This document shows positions 40,113-48,733 of a DNA stretch of 50,903 nucleotides, in pieces. Location of the stretch: contig JBAZPX010000006.1 in assembly GCA_041645555.1 (NCBI GenBank), forward strand, positions 1-50,903, in the 5' to 3' direction. The first letter of the stretch is position 1. Every line of letters starts with the position of its first letter. Source of the DNA: JAQTRU01 sp041645555. Its GTDB lineage: Bacteria > Patescibacteriota > Patescibacteriia > Patescibacteriales > JAQTRU01. The notes beneath the pieces are model-generated. The model ran no database searches and was not told where the DNA came from. It saw only the letters and a program-made list of their open reading frames with translations. The position numbers and the translations under genes were made by a program.

Positions 40113-41384
40113 TTACATTCCTTCGTATTCCCTCATGGTTAGCTGCGCCTCAATCTGCTTAACGGTTTCAATTACTACTGCAACCACAATCAAAAGGCTG
40201 GTGCCGCCAATAGCCAAAGACTGCATGCCGGTAAAATAACGCATAATCAGAGGCAGAATGGCGATAAGGCCCAAAAATAAAGCTCCGACAAAAATAATTT
40301 TGTGCGTGGTGTTGGCTAAGTACTGGCTGGTATGGCTGCCCGGCCTGATGCCAGGGATAAAACCGCCCTGTTTCTGCAGATTTTCCGCGATCTGCGTGGG
40401 ATGGAAAATAACTTCCGTATAAAAATAAGTAAAGCCAAAAACCAGAATAAAATAAAGAATCGCGTAGAATAACTGGTTATTAAAAATGCCTATAACCCAT
40501 TCGGCGGAACTGGCGATCCAGGCCGTCCTGGCATGGATGAAAAATTGGGCGACCATAGACGGAAATAGAACTAAAGAAATAGCAAAAATTATCGGGATAA
40601 CGCCGGCCATATTGACGCGGAGAGGCAGATGAGTACTGGTCCCCCCGTACATTCTATTCCCTCTCACCTGGCGGGCGTATTGGACCGGAACATTCCTCTG
40701 GCCTTCATTAATTATAACCACGCCAATAACGGTAATCAGAGCGATTATGGAAAACCCTATTAGAATAAACATCTGGGAAGGGTCAAAAGTGACAATTGTT
40801 TGCTGGAGTATTCGGGGCAGATCAGCCACAATGCCGGCGAATATCAAAAGAGAGATGCCGTTGCCAATTTTCTTTTCCGTTATTAACTCGCCCAGCCACA
40901 TTAAAAATATAGTGCCGGCCGTTATGGTAATTATCATGGCGGAGAGGTCAAAGGCGCTTACATCGCCCAAAATGCTGTAGGAAGACCGGCGCAGAATGGT
41001 AATCATGCCGTAAGACTGGGCGACGGCCAAAGGTATCGTTAACCAGCGCGTCCACATATTAATTTTCTGCCGTCCGGCTTCCTCTTTCTGCATTTCTTCC
41101 AAGGCCGGAACGATCATGGCCAAAAGCTGAAAAATAATGGAGGAAGTAATATAAGGAGCTACGCCCATCATGACGATAGAAAAATTCTGCATGCCGCCTC
41201 CGGAAAATATATTCATTAAACCCAAAATCTGATTGCCGGCGAAAACATCCTTGAGAGCAACAATATTTACTCCCGGAATCGGGATATGGGCGGCAAACCT
41301 AAAAATCACAAGCATAGCCAGAACAAAAAGTATCTTTGCCCGCAAGTCCCTTATTTTCCAAATTTGTATAAGTTTTTCAAACAT
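40113..41384 (-). CDS. secY: Protein translocase subunit SecY
   Basis: 423 aa with ten membrane helices. Forms the SecYEG channel. Start FEKLIQIWKIRDLRAKILFV; plug region PGVNIVALKD; GGGMQNFSIVMMGVAPYIT; conserved loops NEGQRNVPVQYARQ and GIRPGSHTSQYL. Last gene of the ribosomal operon; no adk follows, unlike the usual spc order. Confidence 0.95.
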   Translation of the reverse strand: MFEKLIQIWKIRDLRAKILFVLAMLVIFRFAAHIPIPGVNIVALKDVFAGNQILGLMNIFSGGGMQNFSIVMMGVAPYITSSIIFQLLAMIVPALEEMQKEEAGRQKINMWTRWLTIPLAVAQSYGMITILRRSSYSILGDVSAFDLSAMIITITAGTIFLMWLGELITEKKIGNGISLLIFAGIVADLPRILQQTIVTFDPSQMFILIGFSIIALITVIGVVIINEGQRNVPVQYARQVRGNRMYGGTSTHLPLRVNMAGVIPIIFAISLVLFPSMVAQFFIHARTAWIASSAEWVIGIFNNQLFYAILYFILVFGFTYFYTEVIFHPTQIAENLQKQGGFIPGIRPGSHTSQYLANTTHKIIFVGALFLGLIAILPLIMRYFTGMQSLAIGGTSLLIVVAVVIETVKQIEAQLTMREYEGM

Positions 41385-41396
41385 TTGATAGTTGTT

Positions 41397-41900
41397 TTAC
41401 TTGTCCACCGTAGCTTTAGCAGGGGTGGATTGTTTTCCCTGTCCCGCCTGCCCCGCTCCTGCGGTGGCCTTGGCGGTGATCGCCTTAAGCTCTTCCCTCA
41501 CGCTTTCGCTAATCTTAACTCCTCCGAATTTAATATCTTTTATTCTTAATTCACCGCCGCCCAAAATTTTAACCGGCAATTTTATTGTACCAATTAATTT
41601 TTTAGCTAGCAATGATTTCGGGGTAATAACTGCTCCGTCTTTGAAATTATCATTTATCTCCCGCAGGCTTACCACCTGACTTTTCGGCTTTTCGGATTTA
41701 AAACCCCTTGATTTCGGAGTTTGAAGCAATTGTTTTTTCATCCCCAGGCGCTTTAAACCGCTTACGCCAGAACGCGATTTCTGCCCTTTCTGGCCCCGGG
41801 TACTATAAGTGCCATGGCCGGAAGCATTTCCTCTGCCGACTCTTTTCCTTTTTTTTGTCGCTCCTTTATTCGGACTGATAGTATGTAGTGATAATGCCAT
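41397..41900 (-). CDS. rplO: 50S ribosomal protein L15
   Basis: 167 aa. N-terminus LHTISPNKGATKKRKRVGRG then GRGNASGHGTYSTRGQKGQK as in L15. The C-terminal tail (TAKATAGAGQAGQGKQSTPA) is an Ala/Gly/Lys extension beyond the core. Directly follows rpsE; the usual rpmD is missing. Confidence 0.93.
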   Translation of the reverse strand: MALSLHTISPNKGATKKRKRVGRGNASGHGTYSTRGQKGQKSRSGVSGLKRLGMKKQLLQTPKSRGFKSEKPKSQVVSLREINDNFKDGAVITPKSLLAKKLIGTIKLPVKILGGGELRIKDIKFGGVKISESVREELKAITAKATAGAGQAGQGKQSTPAKATVDK

Positions 41901-41948
41901 AAATATATGAAAAATGAAAAATTAAATATTTGAAAAATCTCCCCATCT

Positions 41949-42671
41949 TTACTTATTATCAATCTCTTCTCCCTCTTTTTTGTTTTCTCCCGCCGGCAAT
42001 GCCTGCGTCTGCATGGCGGGCAGGTGTTTCTCAACTTTCTTTATTTTTTTTAAAGCCTCAATCGCGCATTGGGCATTGTTAATTTTATTATTTGTCCCTA
42101 AAACTTTAGCAGAAATGTTGTGGACTCCGGCCAGCTCCAAAATAGTTCTCACTACCCCGCCGGCAATTACTCCCCGCCCCCGGCGAGCCGGTTTAAACAA
42201 AATCTTAGCTGCGCCGGCTTTGCAGTAAATTTCATGGGGTATAGTTTCGTTAACTGTCGGGACATCAATAAGATTTTTCTTAGCTGTATTTACGGCTTTA
42301 TTTACGGCCATAGTAACATCCGCGCCCTTGCCCAAGCCGACGCCAACCTTATTTTTCCTGTCGCCGATAGCCACACAAACGCGAAAGCTCATTCTCTTGC
42401 CGCCGGCCATAACGCGGGTGACCCTGGCTACATCCAAAACTCTTTGCTCAAATTCATCTCCTTTCTCATCCCTGTCCCTTTTCTTATTTTTCTTTATTTT
42501 CCCTCTCTGGTTGCCGCCCATTCTTCTTTCCGGGAATTTACTTCCCGAAACCAAATCGTTTTTCTTAACGTCTTCCGCTTTTTTCTCTGCCCCAATCTCA
42601 AGATTAGCCGGTTTCTTTTCTCCCGGATTGGCTATATTATTATTGGCTGTTGTATTTTTTTCCTCTGGCAT
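41949..42671 (-). CDS. rpsE: 30S ribosomal protein S5
   Basis: 240 aa. Core about 70-220: EFEQRVLDVARVTRVMAGGK, FRVCVAIGDRKNKVGVGLGK, GRGVIAGGVVRTILELAGV. It carries a charged N-terminal extension of about 65 residues (EEKNTTANNNIANPGEKKPA) and a short acidic tail, longer than the typical 165 aa protein. Confidence 0.94.
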   Translation of the reverse strand: MPEEKNTTANNNIANPGEKKPANLEIGAEKKAEDVKKNDLVSGSKFPERRMGGNQRGKIKKNKKRDRDEKGDEFEQRVLDVARVTRVMAGGKRMSFRVCVAIGDRKNKVGVGLGKGADVTMAVNKAVNTAKKNLIDVPTVNETIPHEIYCKAGAAKILFKPARRGRGVIAGGVVRTILELAGVHNISAKVLGTNNKINNAQCAIEALKKIKKVEKHLPAMQTQALPAGENKKEGEEIDNK

Positions 42672-42709
42672 GTCTGTTATTTTATTATTTTATTATTTTA
42701 TTTTTAAAA

Positions 42710-43090
42710 CTAAAACTCAAGACCGCCTTCCCTAGCTCCCTCGGCTAAAGCTTTTACTCGGCCATGGTATTTATATCCGCCTCGGTCAAAAACAACCTGT
42801 TTTATTTTTTTAAGCGCTGCTTTCTTCGCAATCAATCCCCCTAACTGAAAACTAATATCCTTTTTGTGGAAGCTATCGCCCTTGCCTGCCTTCGGTTCTC
42901 CCGCCGTTATCTCTTTGCTAAAAGCGCTGGCTAACGTCAACCCGGCCTCGTCATCTATAAGTTGCGCGTACATACTGCGGTTTGACCTGAAAATACTCAA
43001 ACGCGGACATTTTTTTGTTCCCTTCACTTTTGCCCGCACTCTTTTATGTCTTATTGCGCGCCCGATATTTTTTCTTTTATTTTTGCTCAT
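42710..43090 (-). CDS. rplR: 50S ribosomal protein L18
   Basis: 126 aa. RHKRVRAKVKGTKKCPRLSI at the start, SNRSMYAQLIDDEAGLTLAS, and VVFDRGGYKYHGRVKALAEG at the end are family signatures. Binds 5S rRNA with L5. Confidence 0.95.
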   Translation of the reverse strand: MSKNKRKNIGRAIRHKRVRAKVKGTKKCPRLSIFRSNRSMYAQLIDDEAGLTLASAFSKEITAGEPKAGKGDSFHKKDISFQLGGLIAKKAALKKIKQVVFDRGGYKYHGRVKALAEGAREGGLEF

Positions 43091-43095
43091 AAACT

Positions 43096-43638
43096 TTATT
43101 CTTTAGTAGCCGCTTTTCCGGCCTTCCTTCTTATTATTTCACCGCTGTACTTAACGCCTTTGGCTTTATAGGGGTCAGGAACCCTGAATCTTTTCACTTT
43201 CGCGGCGGTTTCTCCCACTAATTTTTTTTCTAAACCCTTCAAAGTAATAACGTTTTCTGCCACGCTTCCCGTTATCCCTTCTGGTAGATTATATTCAATC
43301 GGATGGGAAAAGCCCAGGTTAAGAATCAGCTTATTTCCGCTCATAGCCGCGCGATAACCGACGCCGCTTATTTCTAATTTCTTTTCGAAACCTTCATTCA
43401 CGCCGATTACTAAATTATTAATCAGACTCCTATATAATCCCCATAAAGATTTCTCTTTTTTTTCTTCCGGATTTTCCACGCTGATGTTTATCTCTTTCTC
43501 CCCGATTTCCGCTTTAACCAGATTATTTAATTTCTCCCTTATCTCGCCCTTGGGCCCTTTAACAATAATAAAACCGTCCTCAATTCTAGCTTGAGTCCCG
43601 GTGGGTAATTTAATTGGTAATTTTCCTAATCTGGACAT
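43096..43638 (-). CDS. rplF: 50S ribosomal protein L6
   Basis: 180 aa. MSRLGKLPIKLPTGTQARI, KGPKGEIREKLN and the C-terminal RVPDPYKAKGVKYSGEIIRR are typical. The 123-base spacer to rpsH consists of TACGAATTCGTA words in both directions. Confidence 0.95.
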   Translation of the reverse strand: MSRLGKLPIKLPTGTQARIEDGFIIVKGPKGEIREKLNNLVKAEIGEKEINISVENPEEKKEKSLWGLYRSLINNLVIGVNEGFEKKLEISGVGYRAAMSGNKLILNLGFSHPIEYNLPEGITGSVAENVITLKGLEKKLVGETAAKVKRFRVPDPYKAKGVKYSGEIIRRKAGKAATKE

Positions 43639-43761
43639 ACTTTTATTCGTTTTAAATCTTTATATTCCTACGAATTACGAATTTGCTACGAATATACGAA
43701 TTTTAGCAAAAAAAGTTCATTCGGTATTCGTAAATTCGTAAAGGATTTGTAATTCGTAGAT

Positions 43762-44184
43762 TTAGTATATTTCACAAAGTACTTCTCCGCCAATACCTTT
43801 TTTCTTAGCTTCTTTATTGGTCATTATCCCCTGCGGTGTGGAAATTACGGCTATTCCTAAATTATTTAAAACTTTCGGCAACCGGTCTTTCTTAACATAA
43901 ACCCGCAAGCCAGGTTTGCTTATCCGTTTTAGGCAGCTAATAGCCGGCCGGCCGCTCTTTTTATATTTTAAAACAATCCTTAATTGGTCAAAAATATAAT
44001 TCTTCTCTTTTCCCTCCTTAGAAGAATTTCCTTTTATAACTTCTACCTTTCCTGCCCAGCCCTCTTTCTCCAAAATTTTGGCCACTTCGAATTTTATTTT
44101 ACTCATAGGCAAAACCACCTCATTCTTCCCAACGGCTGAAGCATTTCTTATTCTTGTTATCATGTCAGCGATTGAATCCACCAT
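43762..44184 (-). CDS. rpsH: 30S ribosomal protein S8
   Basis: 140 aa. Start DSIADMITRIRNASAVGKNE; end VLNNLGIAVISTPQGIMTNK and GIGGEVLCEIY. The spacer to rpsN (44185-44313) has TATAAAAATA words and a GGGCT/AGCCC stem followed 8 bases later by six T on the minus strand, possibly a weak attenuator. Confidence 0.95.
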   Translation of the reverse strand: MVDSIADMITRIRNASAVGKNEVVLPMSKIKFEVAKILEKEGWAGKVEVIKGNSSKEGKEKNYIFDQLRIVLKYKKSGRPAISCLKRISKPGLRVYVKKDRLPKVLNNLGIAVISTPQGIMTNKEAKKKGIGGEVLCEIY

Positions 44185-44313
44185 AAAATAAATATAAAAA
44201 TATAAAAATAAAATAATATAAAAAATTGAACGGGCTTATTTATATAACAGGACAGCCCAAGCCTTCGGAGTTATTTTATTATTTTTTTATTTTATTATTT
44301 AATTATTTAACAA

Positions 44314-44499
44314 TTACCAAGAGGATTTTTTTATTCCCGGCAAATCACCATTGTCAGCTAACTCCCGAAAACAAATGCGGCATAAACCGAAATCGCGCAT
44401 AAATCCATGGATACGACCGCAACGCCAGCAACGCCTTACTAGCCGGGTGGAAAACTTAGGTTTTCTTTTTGCTTTTGCAATTAATGCTTTTCTCGCCAT
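44314..44499 (-). CDS. rpsN: 30S ribosomal protein S14, zinc-binding type
   Basis: 61 aa, short form. Zinc ligands in RRCWRCGRIHGFMRDFGLCR and ICF (CxxC-x12-CxxC). SD and start MARKALIAKAKRKPKF normal. Confidence 0.95.
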   Translation of the reverse strand: MARKALIAKAKRKPKFSTRLVRRCWRCGRIHGFMRDFGLCRICFRELADNGDLPGIKKSSW

Positions 44500-44508
44500 A
44501 TATTTCGT

Positions 44509-45069
44509 TTAATTTCTCTTATGTTCGTCCCCCTCGTGTTTAATGGGAAACCCGATAAACTTTAATAAATCTAAACTCTCTTCCTTATTCTTAGCGGTGG
44601 TGGCGACAATAACTTCTAAACCGTGGATATTTTCAATTGAATCGGGCGAAATCTCCGGAAAAGCTATATACTCCTTGAAGCCAATGGTTAAATTGCCGGT
44701 TTTATCAATTGATTTTTCCGTCAAACCGCGAAAATCCCTTACCCTGGGCAAGGTCACATTTATCAATTTTTCCACAAAATCATACATCCGGACGCCTCGC
44801 AAGGTTACTTTAGCTCCAATAATCATGCCTTCCCTGATTTTAAAAGCGGAAATCGCTTTTTTGGCTTTAGTTAAAACTGGCCTCTGGCCGGTGATATCGG
44901 CTAAATTTTTCTTAACATTATCAATATAGGCGCTGTCTTTGCTAAAACGGCCAAAACCGACGTTAACTACCACCTTGTCAAGCTTCGGCACCATAAAAAT
45001 ATTTTTATAGCCGAATTTTTCTTTCATTTTCAGCGCTATTTCTTTTTTGTATCTTTCTTTTAACCCCAT
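44509..45069 (-). CDS. rplE: 50S ribosomal protein L5
   Basis: 186 aa. VPKLDKVVVNVGFGR, TGQRPVLTKAKKAISAFKIR, GAKVTLRGVRMYDFVEKLIN and DFRGL are the family blocks. Binds 5S rRNA. Confidence 0.95.
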   Translation of the reverse strand: MGLKERYKKEIALKMKEKFGYKNIFMVPKLDKVVVNVGFGRFSKDSAYIDNVKKNLADITGQRPVLTKAKKAISAFKIREGMIIGAKVTLRGVRMYDFVEKLINVTLPRVRDFRGLTEKSIDKTGNLTIGFKEYIAFPEISPDSIENIHGLEVIVATTAKNKEESLDLLKFIGFPIKHEGDEHKRN

Positions 45070-45081
45070 AAATTTCCTTTT

Positions 45082-45414
45082 TTAATCTATTTCCTGCCGG
45101 CATTTTCCGCAGACTCTGATTTTTTTCCTTTTCTTTTCCCCGCCGACAGTTAATTCTAAATATTTAAAACCAACCCTGCTTGCTTTTCCGCATTTTGGGC
45201 AGACTAAAGCGACCTTAGATAAAGGCAACGGCGCCGGGAACTCAATCCTTTGGCCTTTTTCTCCCTGCTTTCTCGGCCGCATATGCTTTATTAATAAATT
45301 AAGGCCCTCCACGCTAACTTTATTATAGGCAGAAAAAATCTGCAACACTTTTCCAGTTTTGCCTTTATCCTTGCCTGATAATATTTTAACTTTGTCGCCT
45401 TTCTTAATTTTCAT
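45082..45414 (-). CDS. rplX: 50S ribosomal protein L24
   Basis: 110 aa. KOW motif KKGDKVKILSGKDKGKTGKV at the start; MRPRKQGEKGQRIEFPAPL; two CxxC pairs (CPKCGKASRVG and RVCGKCRQ), a zinc-ribbon-like end. Confidence 0.95.
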   Translation of the reverse strand: MKIKKGDKVKILSGKDKGKTGKVLQIFSAYNKVSVEGLNLLIKHMRPRKQGEKGQRIEFPAPLPLSKVALVCPKCGKASRVGFKYLELTVGGEKKRKKIRVCGKCRQEID

Positions 45415-45456
45415 ATCTATAAAAGTTAAATGTCAATTGTTAACAGTTAATTGTTA

Positions 45457-45828
45457 TTACAACACTTCCGGGGCTAATGAAGCAATCTTGAAAAATCCCG
45501 CCCGTCTTACTTCTCTGGCTACCGGACCGAAAATTCTCGTTCCTTTCGGTTCTTTCTTGTCTTTATCAATAATAACACAAGCGTTATCGTCAAAGCGCAG
45601 GTAAGTTCCGTCCTTTCTCCTGATTTCCTTTTTGGTCCTGATAATAACCGCTTTTGCCACATCTCCCTTTTTAATGGCAGAATGCGGGGTGGCTTCTTTA
45701 ACGGCAACGGTAATAATTTCGCCGACTCCGGCATAACGCTTTTTGTATCCGCCCAGAACTTTAATACACATGACTTTCTTAGCTCCGGAATTATCGGCTA
45801 CTTTCAATTGTGTTTGCACTTGTATCAT
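45457..45828 (-). CDS. rplN: 50S ribosomal protein L14
   Basis: 123 aa. MIQVQTQLKVADNSGAKKVM start, GDVAKAVIIRTKKEIRRKDG, and GPVAREVRRAGFFKIASLAP end; near-universal sequence. Confidence 0.96.
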   Translation of the reverse strand: MIQVQTQLKVADNSGAKKVMCIKVLGGYKKRYAGVGEIITVAVKEATPHSAIKKGDVAKAVIIRTKKEIRRKDGTYLRFDDNACVIIDKDKKEPKGTRIFGPVAREVRRAGFFKIASLAPEVL

Positions 45829-45874
45829 ACAAATTATCCTAAAAATCTTAATTATCCTAAAAATCCCAAGAATC

Positions 45875-46198
45875 TTAATATATAACTCGCCATCTTTTAT
45901 CTTTACTTATCGGCCGGCATTCAACAAAAACCACCTTGTCGCCTTCTTTATACTGATTTTTTTCATCATGAACTTTATACTTCTTACTGGCGATGTATCT
46001 TTTCCCGTATTTCTGGTTTTTCTTGGACCGGTCTATTCTCACGACAATTGTCTTGTCCATTTTATCACTAACAACCACGCCGCTGAATTTTCTCCTGATA
46101 ACGGCTTTATCCTGGCTTAAGCTGCTTCCATTATCTGCTTTTTGATTTTTTTTCTCTTTTTCCACCCCGTTAGAAATTTTTTGAGTTTCTTTCTTCAT
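45875..46198 (-). CDS. rpsQ: 30S ribosomal protein S17
   Basis: 107 aa. OB-fold core begins at about residue 35 (RKFSGVVVSDKMDKTIVVRI) and has YKVHDEKNQYKEGDKVVFVE. A 34-residue polar N-terminal extension is unusual. The spacer to rplN is AATCCTAAAAATCCC word repeat. Confidence 0.92.
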   Translation of the reverse strand: MKKETQKISNGVEKEKKNQKADNGSSLSQDKAVIRRKFSGVVVSDKMDKTIVVRIDRSKKNQKYGKRYIASKKYKVHDEKNQYKEGDKVVFVECRPISKDKRWRVIY

Positions 46199-46243
46199 AA
46201 TGATACAATTTATCTTTCAAATATTTTTCCTTGCTAAATTTGT

Positions 46244-46271
46244 TACCCCCAGTTAGATTTCTAACGGGGTA
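46244..46271. repeat. ACCCCGTTAG-type hairpin between rpmC and rpsQ
   Basis: TACCCC..GTTAG and CTAAC..GGGGTA form a stem with an ATTT loop; relative of the palindrome at 7773-7810. It lies inside the ribosomal operon with no T-run. Confidence 0.55.
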
Positions 46272-46299
46272 AATATTTAAATAATAAGCTTAATTTATT

Positions 46300-46503
46300 T
46301 TACTTTGTTTTTCCCCCGGCTCTTAACCCATTAAGTAGCGTCAAAATCCGGGCAATCGTTTCTTTTGCCTTCCTTAATTCGCGGACATTCTTTAATTGCT
46401 TATTAGCGTCCTTAAAACGCAAATCTCTTAGTTTTTCCCGCGACTGGGCCAAAAGTTTCTGCAAATCTTTTTCTTCTTTACTTTTTAATTCTTTGAATTC
46501 CAT
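46300..46503 (-). CDS. rpmC: 50S ribosomal protein L29
   Basis: 67 aa. EFKELKSKEEKDLQKLLAQS, LRDLRFKDANKQLKNVRELR and ARILTLLN are typical of the two-helix L29. Confidence 0.92.
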   Translation of the reverse strand: MEFKELKSKEEKDLQKLLAQSREKLRDLRFKDANKQLKNVRELRKAKETIARILTLLNGLRAGGKTK

Positions 46504-46520
46504 ATTCGTTTTCTTTATTT

Positions 46521-46931
46521 TTATTCATGCTTCTTGGCGAATCGGCATTTTATCGGCAGCTTATGGGAAGCAAAAATCATTGCCTCTTTCGCTTCTTTCT
46601 CGTTGACGCCCTCTATTTCAAACATAACCATGCCCGGCTTCACAACCGCCACGTAATGGTCTACCGCGCCCTTGCCTTTACCCATCGGGATCTCTCCGCC
46701 TTTTTGCGTAACGGACTTATCGGGGAAAATTCTTATCCACATTTTTCCGCCCTTTTTTATATATCTGGTTAAAACCTTTCTGGCCGATTCAATCTGCCGG
46801 GAAGTAAGCCAATGGGCTTCCATAGCTTTTAAGCCAAAGCTGCCAAAACTAACATAAGTCATCTGGCTGGCTTTGCCTCCGCGCCTTCTCTTATGGCTCT
46901 TCCTATATTTGGTTTTTTTCGGCATCAACAT
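46521..46931 (-). CDS. rplP: 50S ribosomal protein L16
   Basis: 136 aa. MLMPKKTKYRKSHKRRRGGK start, FGLKAMEAHWLTSRQIESAR, GKGKGAVDHYVAVVKPG. Contacts the A-site tRNA. Confidence 0.95.
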   Translation of the reverse strand: MLMPKKTKYRKSHKRRRGGKASQMTYVSFGSFGLKAMEAHWLTSRQIESARKVLTRYIKKGGKMWIRIFPDKSVTQKGGEIPMGKGKGAVDHYVAVVKPGMVMFEIEGVNEKEAKEAMIFASHKLPIKCRFAKKHE

Positions 46932-46971
46932 ACTATCTTTATTATCTTGTTATTTTATCTTATATTATTCT

Positions 46972-47682
46972 TTATTTAATCTTCGACTCTTTTTTGCCAA
47001 TTATTTCGCCTTTACCCGGATCCTTTTCTTTCTCAAAAACTTCCCCTTTATAAATCCAAAATTTCACACCGATGCTTCCGTAAGTAGTGTGGGCTGTTCC
47101 CCGGGCATAATCTATATCGGCCCGCAGGGTGTGTAAAGGAACTTTGCCGGAAACTAATTTCTCGGTCCGGGCAATTTCCGCTCCGTTTAAACGACCGGCG
47201 ATTACGACCTTCACCCCTAAAGCCCCGGCCCGTTCAACCCGGCTTATAGCCTGTTTCATGACCCGGCGGAAGGGCATTCTTTTTTCTATATCTATAATCA
47301 TCGACTGTAAAACGATCTGGGCGCTTAAATTCGGCCTGTCCACCTCAGAAATATTAAGATTAATATCTCCCAGGCGAATCCCGGCTGGGCGGGACAAAAA
47401 CATTTCGTGAATTTTTTTCTTTAAATCCTCAGCGCCGCTTCCGCCCCGGCCGATAATCACCCCGGGTTTGGCGGTATGGATATTTATATTAATTTTATTG
47501 GCGCTCCGTTCAATTTCCACCCTATCTACCCCCGCTTCCCTTAAATCTTTTAACAAAAACTTTCTTATCCGGACATCCTGCTTAATATTCTTAATATAAT
47601 CTTCGCCACTGCTAAACCAAGTTGACGGCCAGGTCTTTGTTATACCCATTCTAAATATTTTTGGATTAACCTTTTTCCCCAT
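46972..47682 (-). CDS. rpsC: 30S ribosomal protein S3
   Basis: 236 aa. KVNPKIFRMGITKTWPSTWF start; KH domain with PGVIIGRGGSGAEDLKKKI; C-terminal GVKVVIAGRLNGAEIARTEK and DYARGTAHTTYGSIGVKFWI. A lysine-rich tail follows. Confidence 0.95.
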   Translation of the reverse strand: MGKKVNPKIFRMGITKTWPSTWFSSGEDYIKNIKQDVRIRKFLLKDLREAGVDRVEIERSANKININIHTAKPGVIIGRGGSGAEDLKKKIHEMFLSRPAGIRLGDINLNISEVDRPNLSAQIVLQSMIIDIEKRMPFRRVMKQAISRVERAGALGVKVVIAGRLNGAEIARTEKLVSGKVPLHTLRADIDYARGTAHTTYGSIGVKFWIYKGEVFEKEKDPGKGEIIGKKESKIK

Positions 47683-47704
47683 ACAATTCTAATTCGTAAA
47701 CTTG

Positions 47705-47758
47705 TCCCGCCACTTTATTATATTTATTGCGGGCGGGATCCCGCTGAGGCGGTGATAA
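47705..47758. repeat. Dispersed ~55-bp palindromic element, copy 2
   Basis: Nearly identical to 11361-11416 (TCCCGCCACTTTATTATA..GCGGGATCCCGCTGAGGCGG), here in the rplV-rpsC spacer of the ribosomal operon. Confidence 0.8.
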
Positions 47759-47783
47759 ATTTGATAATTTATAAATTTGAATG

Positions 47784-48371
47784 TTATCCGCTTTTTCTCC
47801 TAAAAACTTTTTTCATAAAACCGTGGCTGCCTCCCCCTTCAATCTTAACATGCTTGCCGCTTCCTTCCGATCTTATATCTATTATTTCTTTACCTTTTTC
47901 TTCTTTTAAAACGGTGGGGACATTTTGCCGCTTTTCCTTTTTTTCTCCCGTCTTTAAACCTTCCGCCTCTTTAGCTGCCGAATCTAACCTTATCGGAGCT
48001 TCCAGTTTTTCTTTTTTTGCTTTTTTCTTACCGCTTGCCTTTATCTCTCCTAAAATCAAATTTATATGGCTCATCCTCTTCCTGATCGGAGTAGCGCGTC
48101 CGTGCGCTTTCGGCGCCCAGCGCTTTAAAACCGGCCCTTCATCGATCCGTATTTCTTTTATATACAAATTATCCTTATCAAGCTCATAATTATTAACGGC
48201 GTTGGCTATTCCTGAATTTAACAATTTACCTATCGGCAAAGCGGCTTTTTTATTTATAAATTTCAGCTGTTCTAAAGCTCTGCCCACTACCGCTCCACGG
48301 ACAACATCAGCTACCAGACGAAGTTTTCTGGACGACATTTTTATATATTTTGCTTTGGCTTTTACTTCCAT
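47784..48371 (-). CDS. rplV: 50S ribosomal protein L22 with long C-terminal extension
   Basis: 195 aa; core residues 1-110 (YIKMSSRKLRLVADVVRGAV, YIKEIRIDEGPVLKRWAPKA, HGRATPIRKRMSHINLIL). About 80 extra charged residues follow (KKKAKKEKLEAPIRLD to GGGSHGFMKKVFRRKSG), well beyond the usual 110-115 aa. Confidence 0.93.
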   Translation of the reverse strand: MEVKAKAKYIKMSSRKLRLVADVVRGAVVGRALEQLKFINKKAALPIGKLLNSGIANAVNNYELDKDNLYIKEIRIDEGPVLKRWAPKAHGRATPIRKRMSHINLILGEIKASGKKKAKKEKLEAPIRLDSAAKEAEGLKTGEKKEKRQNVPTVLKEEKGKEIIDIRSEGSGKHVKIEGGGSHGFMKKVFRRKSG

Positions 48372-48398
48372 ATTTTTATTGACTCAAATTAAAGGGAT

Positions 48399-48722
48399 TT
48401 ATTTGCTCTCTTTATCTTTTTTTACCGCCCCCGCTTCTGCTTCATCTTTAGCCTGGCCCTTAGCCATCTTACCGCCGTGGCCTACGAATCTTTTGGTGGG
48501 AGAAAACTCTCCCAGTCTATGGCCAACCATATTTTCTACAATAAAAACCGGAATATGCTGCTTGCCATTATGAACTCCGATGGTAAACCCCACCATCTCC
48601 GGAGTTATAACGCAAGCCCTATCCCAAACTTTTATCACGGTTTTATCACCCTGTCTCAAGGCCTTTATCTTTTTTAATATTCTTGGATTTACGTATGGAC
48701 CCTTTTTTAAACTTCTTGACAT
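48399..48722 (-). CDS. rpsS: 30S ribosomal protein S19
   Basis: 107 aa. SRSLKKGPYVNPRILKKIKA start, RACVITPEMVGFTIGVHNGK, ENMVGHRLGEFSPTKRFVGH. Acidic/basic tail of about 20 residues. Confidence 0.95.
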   Translation of the reverse strand: MSRSLKKGPYVNPRILKKIKALRQGDKTVIKVWDRACVITPEMVGFTIGVHNGKQHIPVFIVENMVGHRLGEFSPTKRFVGHGGKMAKGQAKDEAEAGAVKKDKESK

Positions 48723-48733
48723 AATATTAATAA

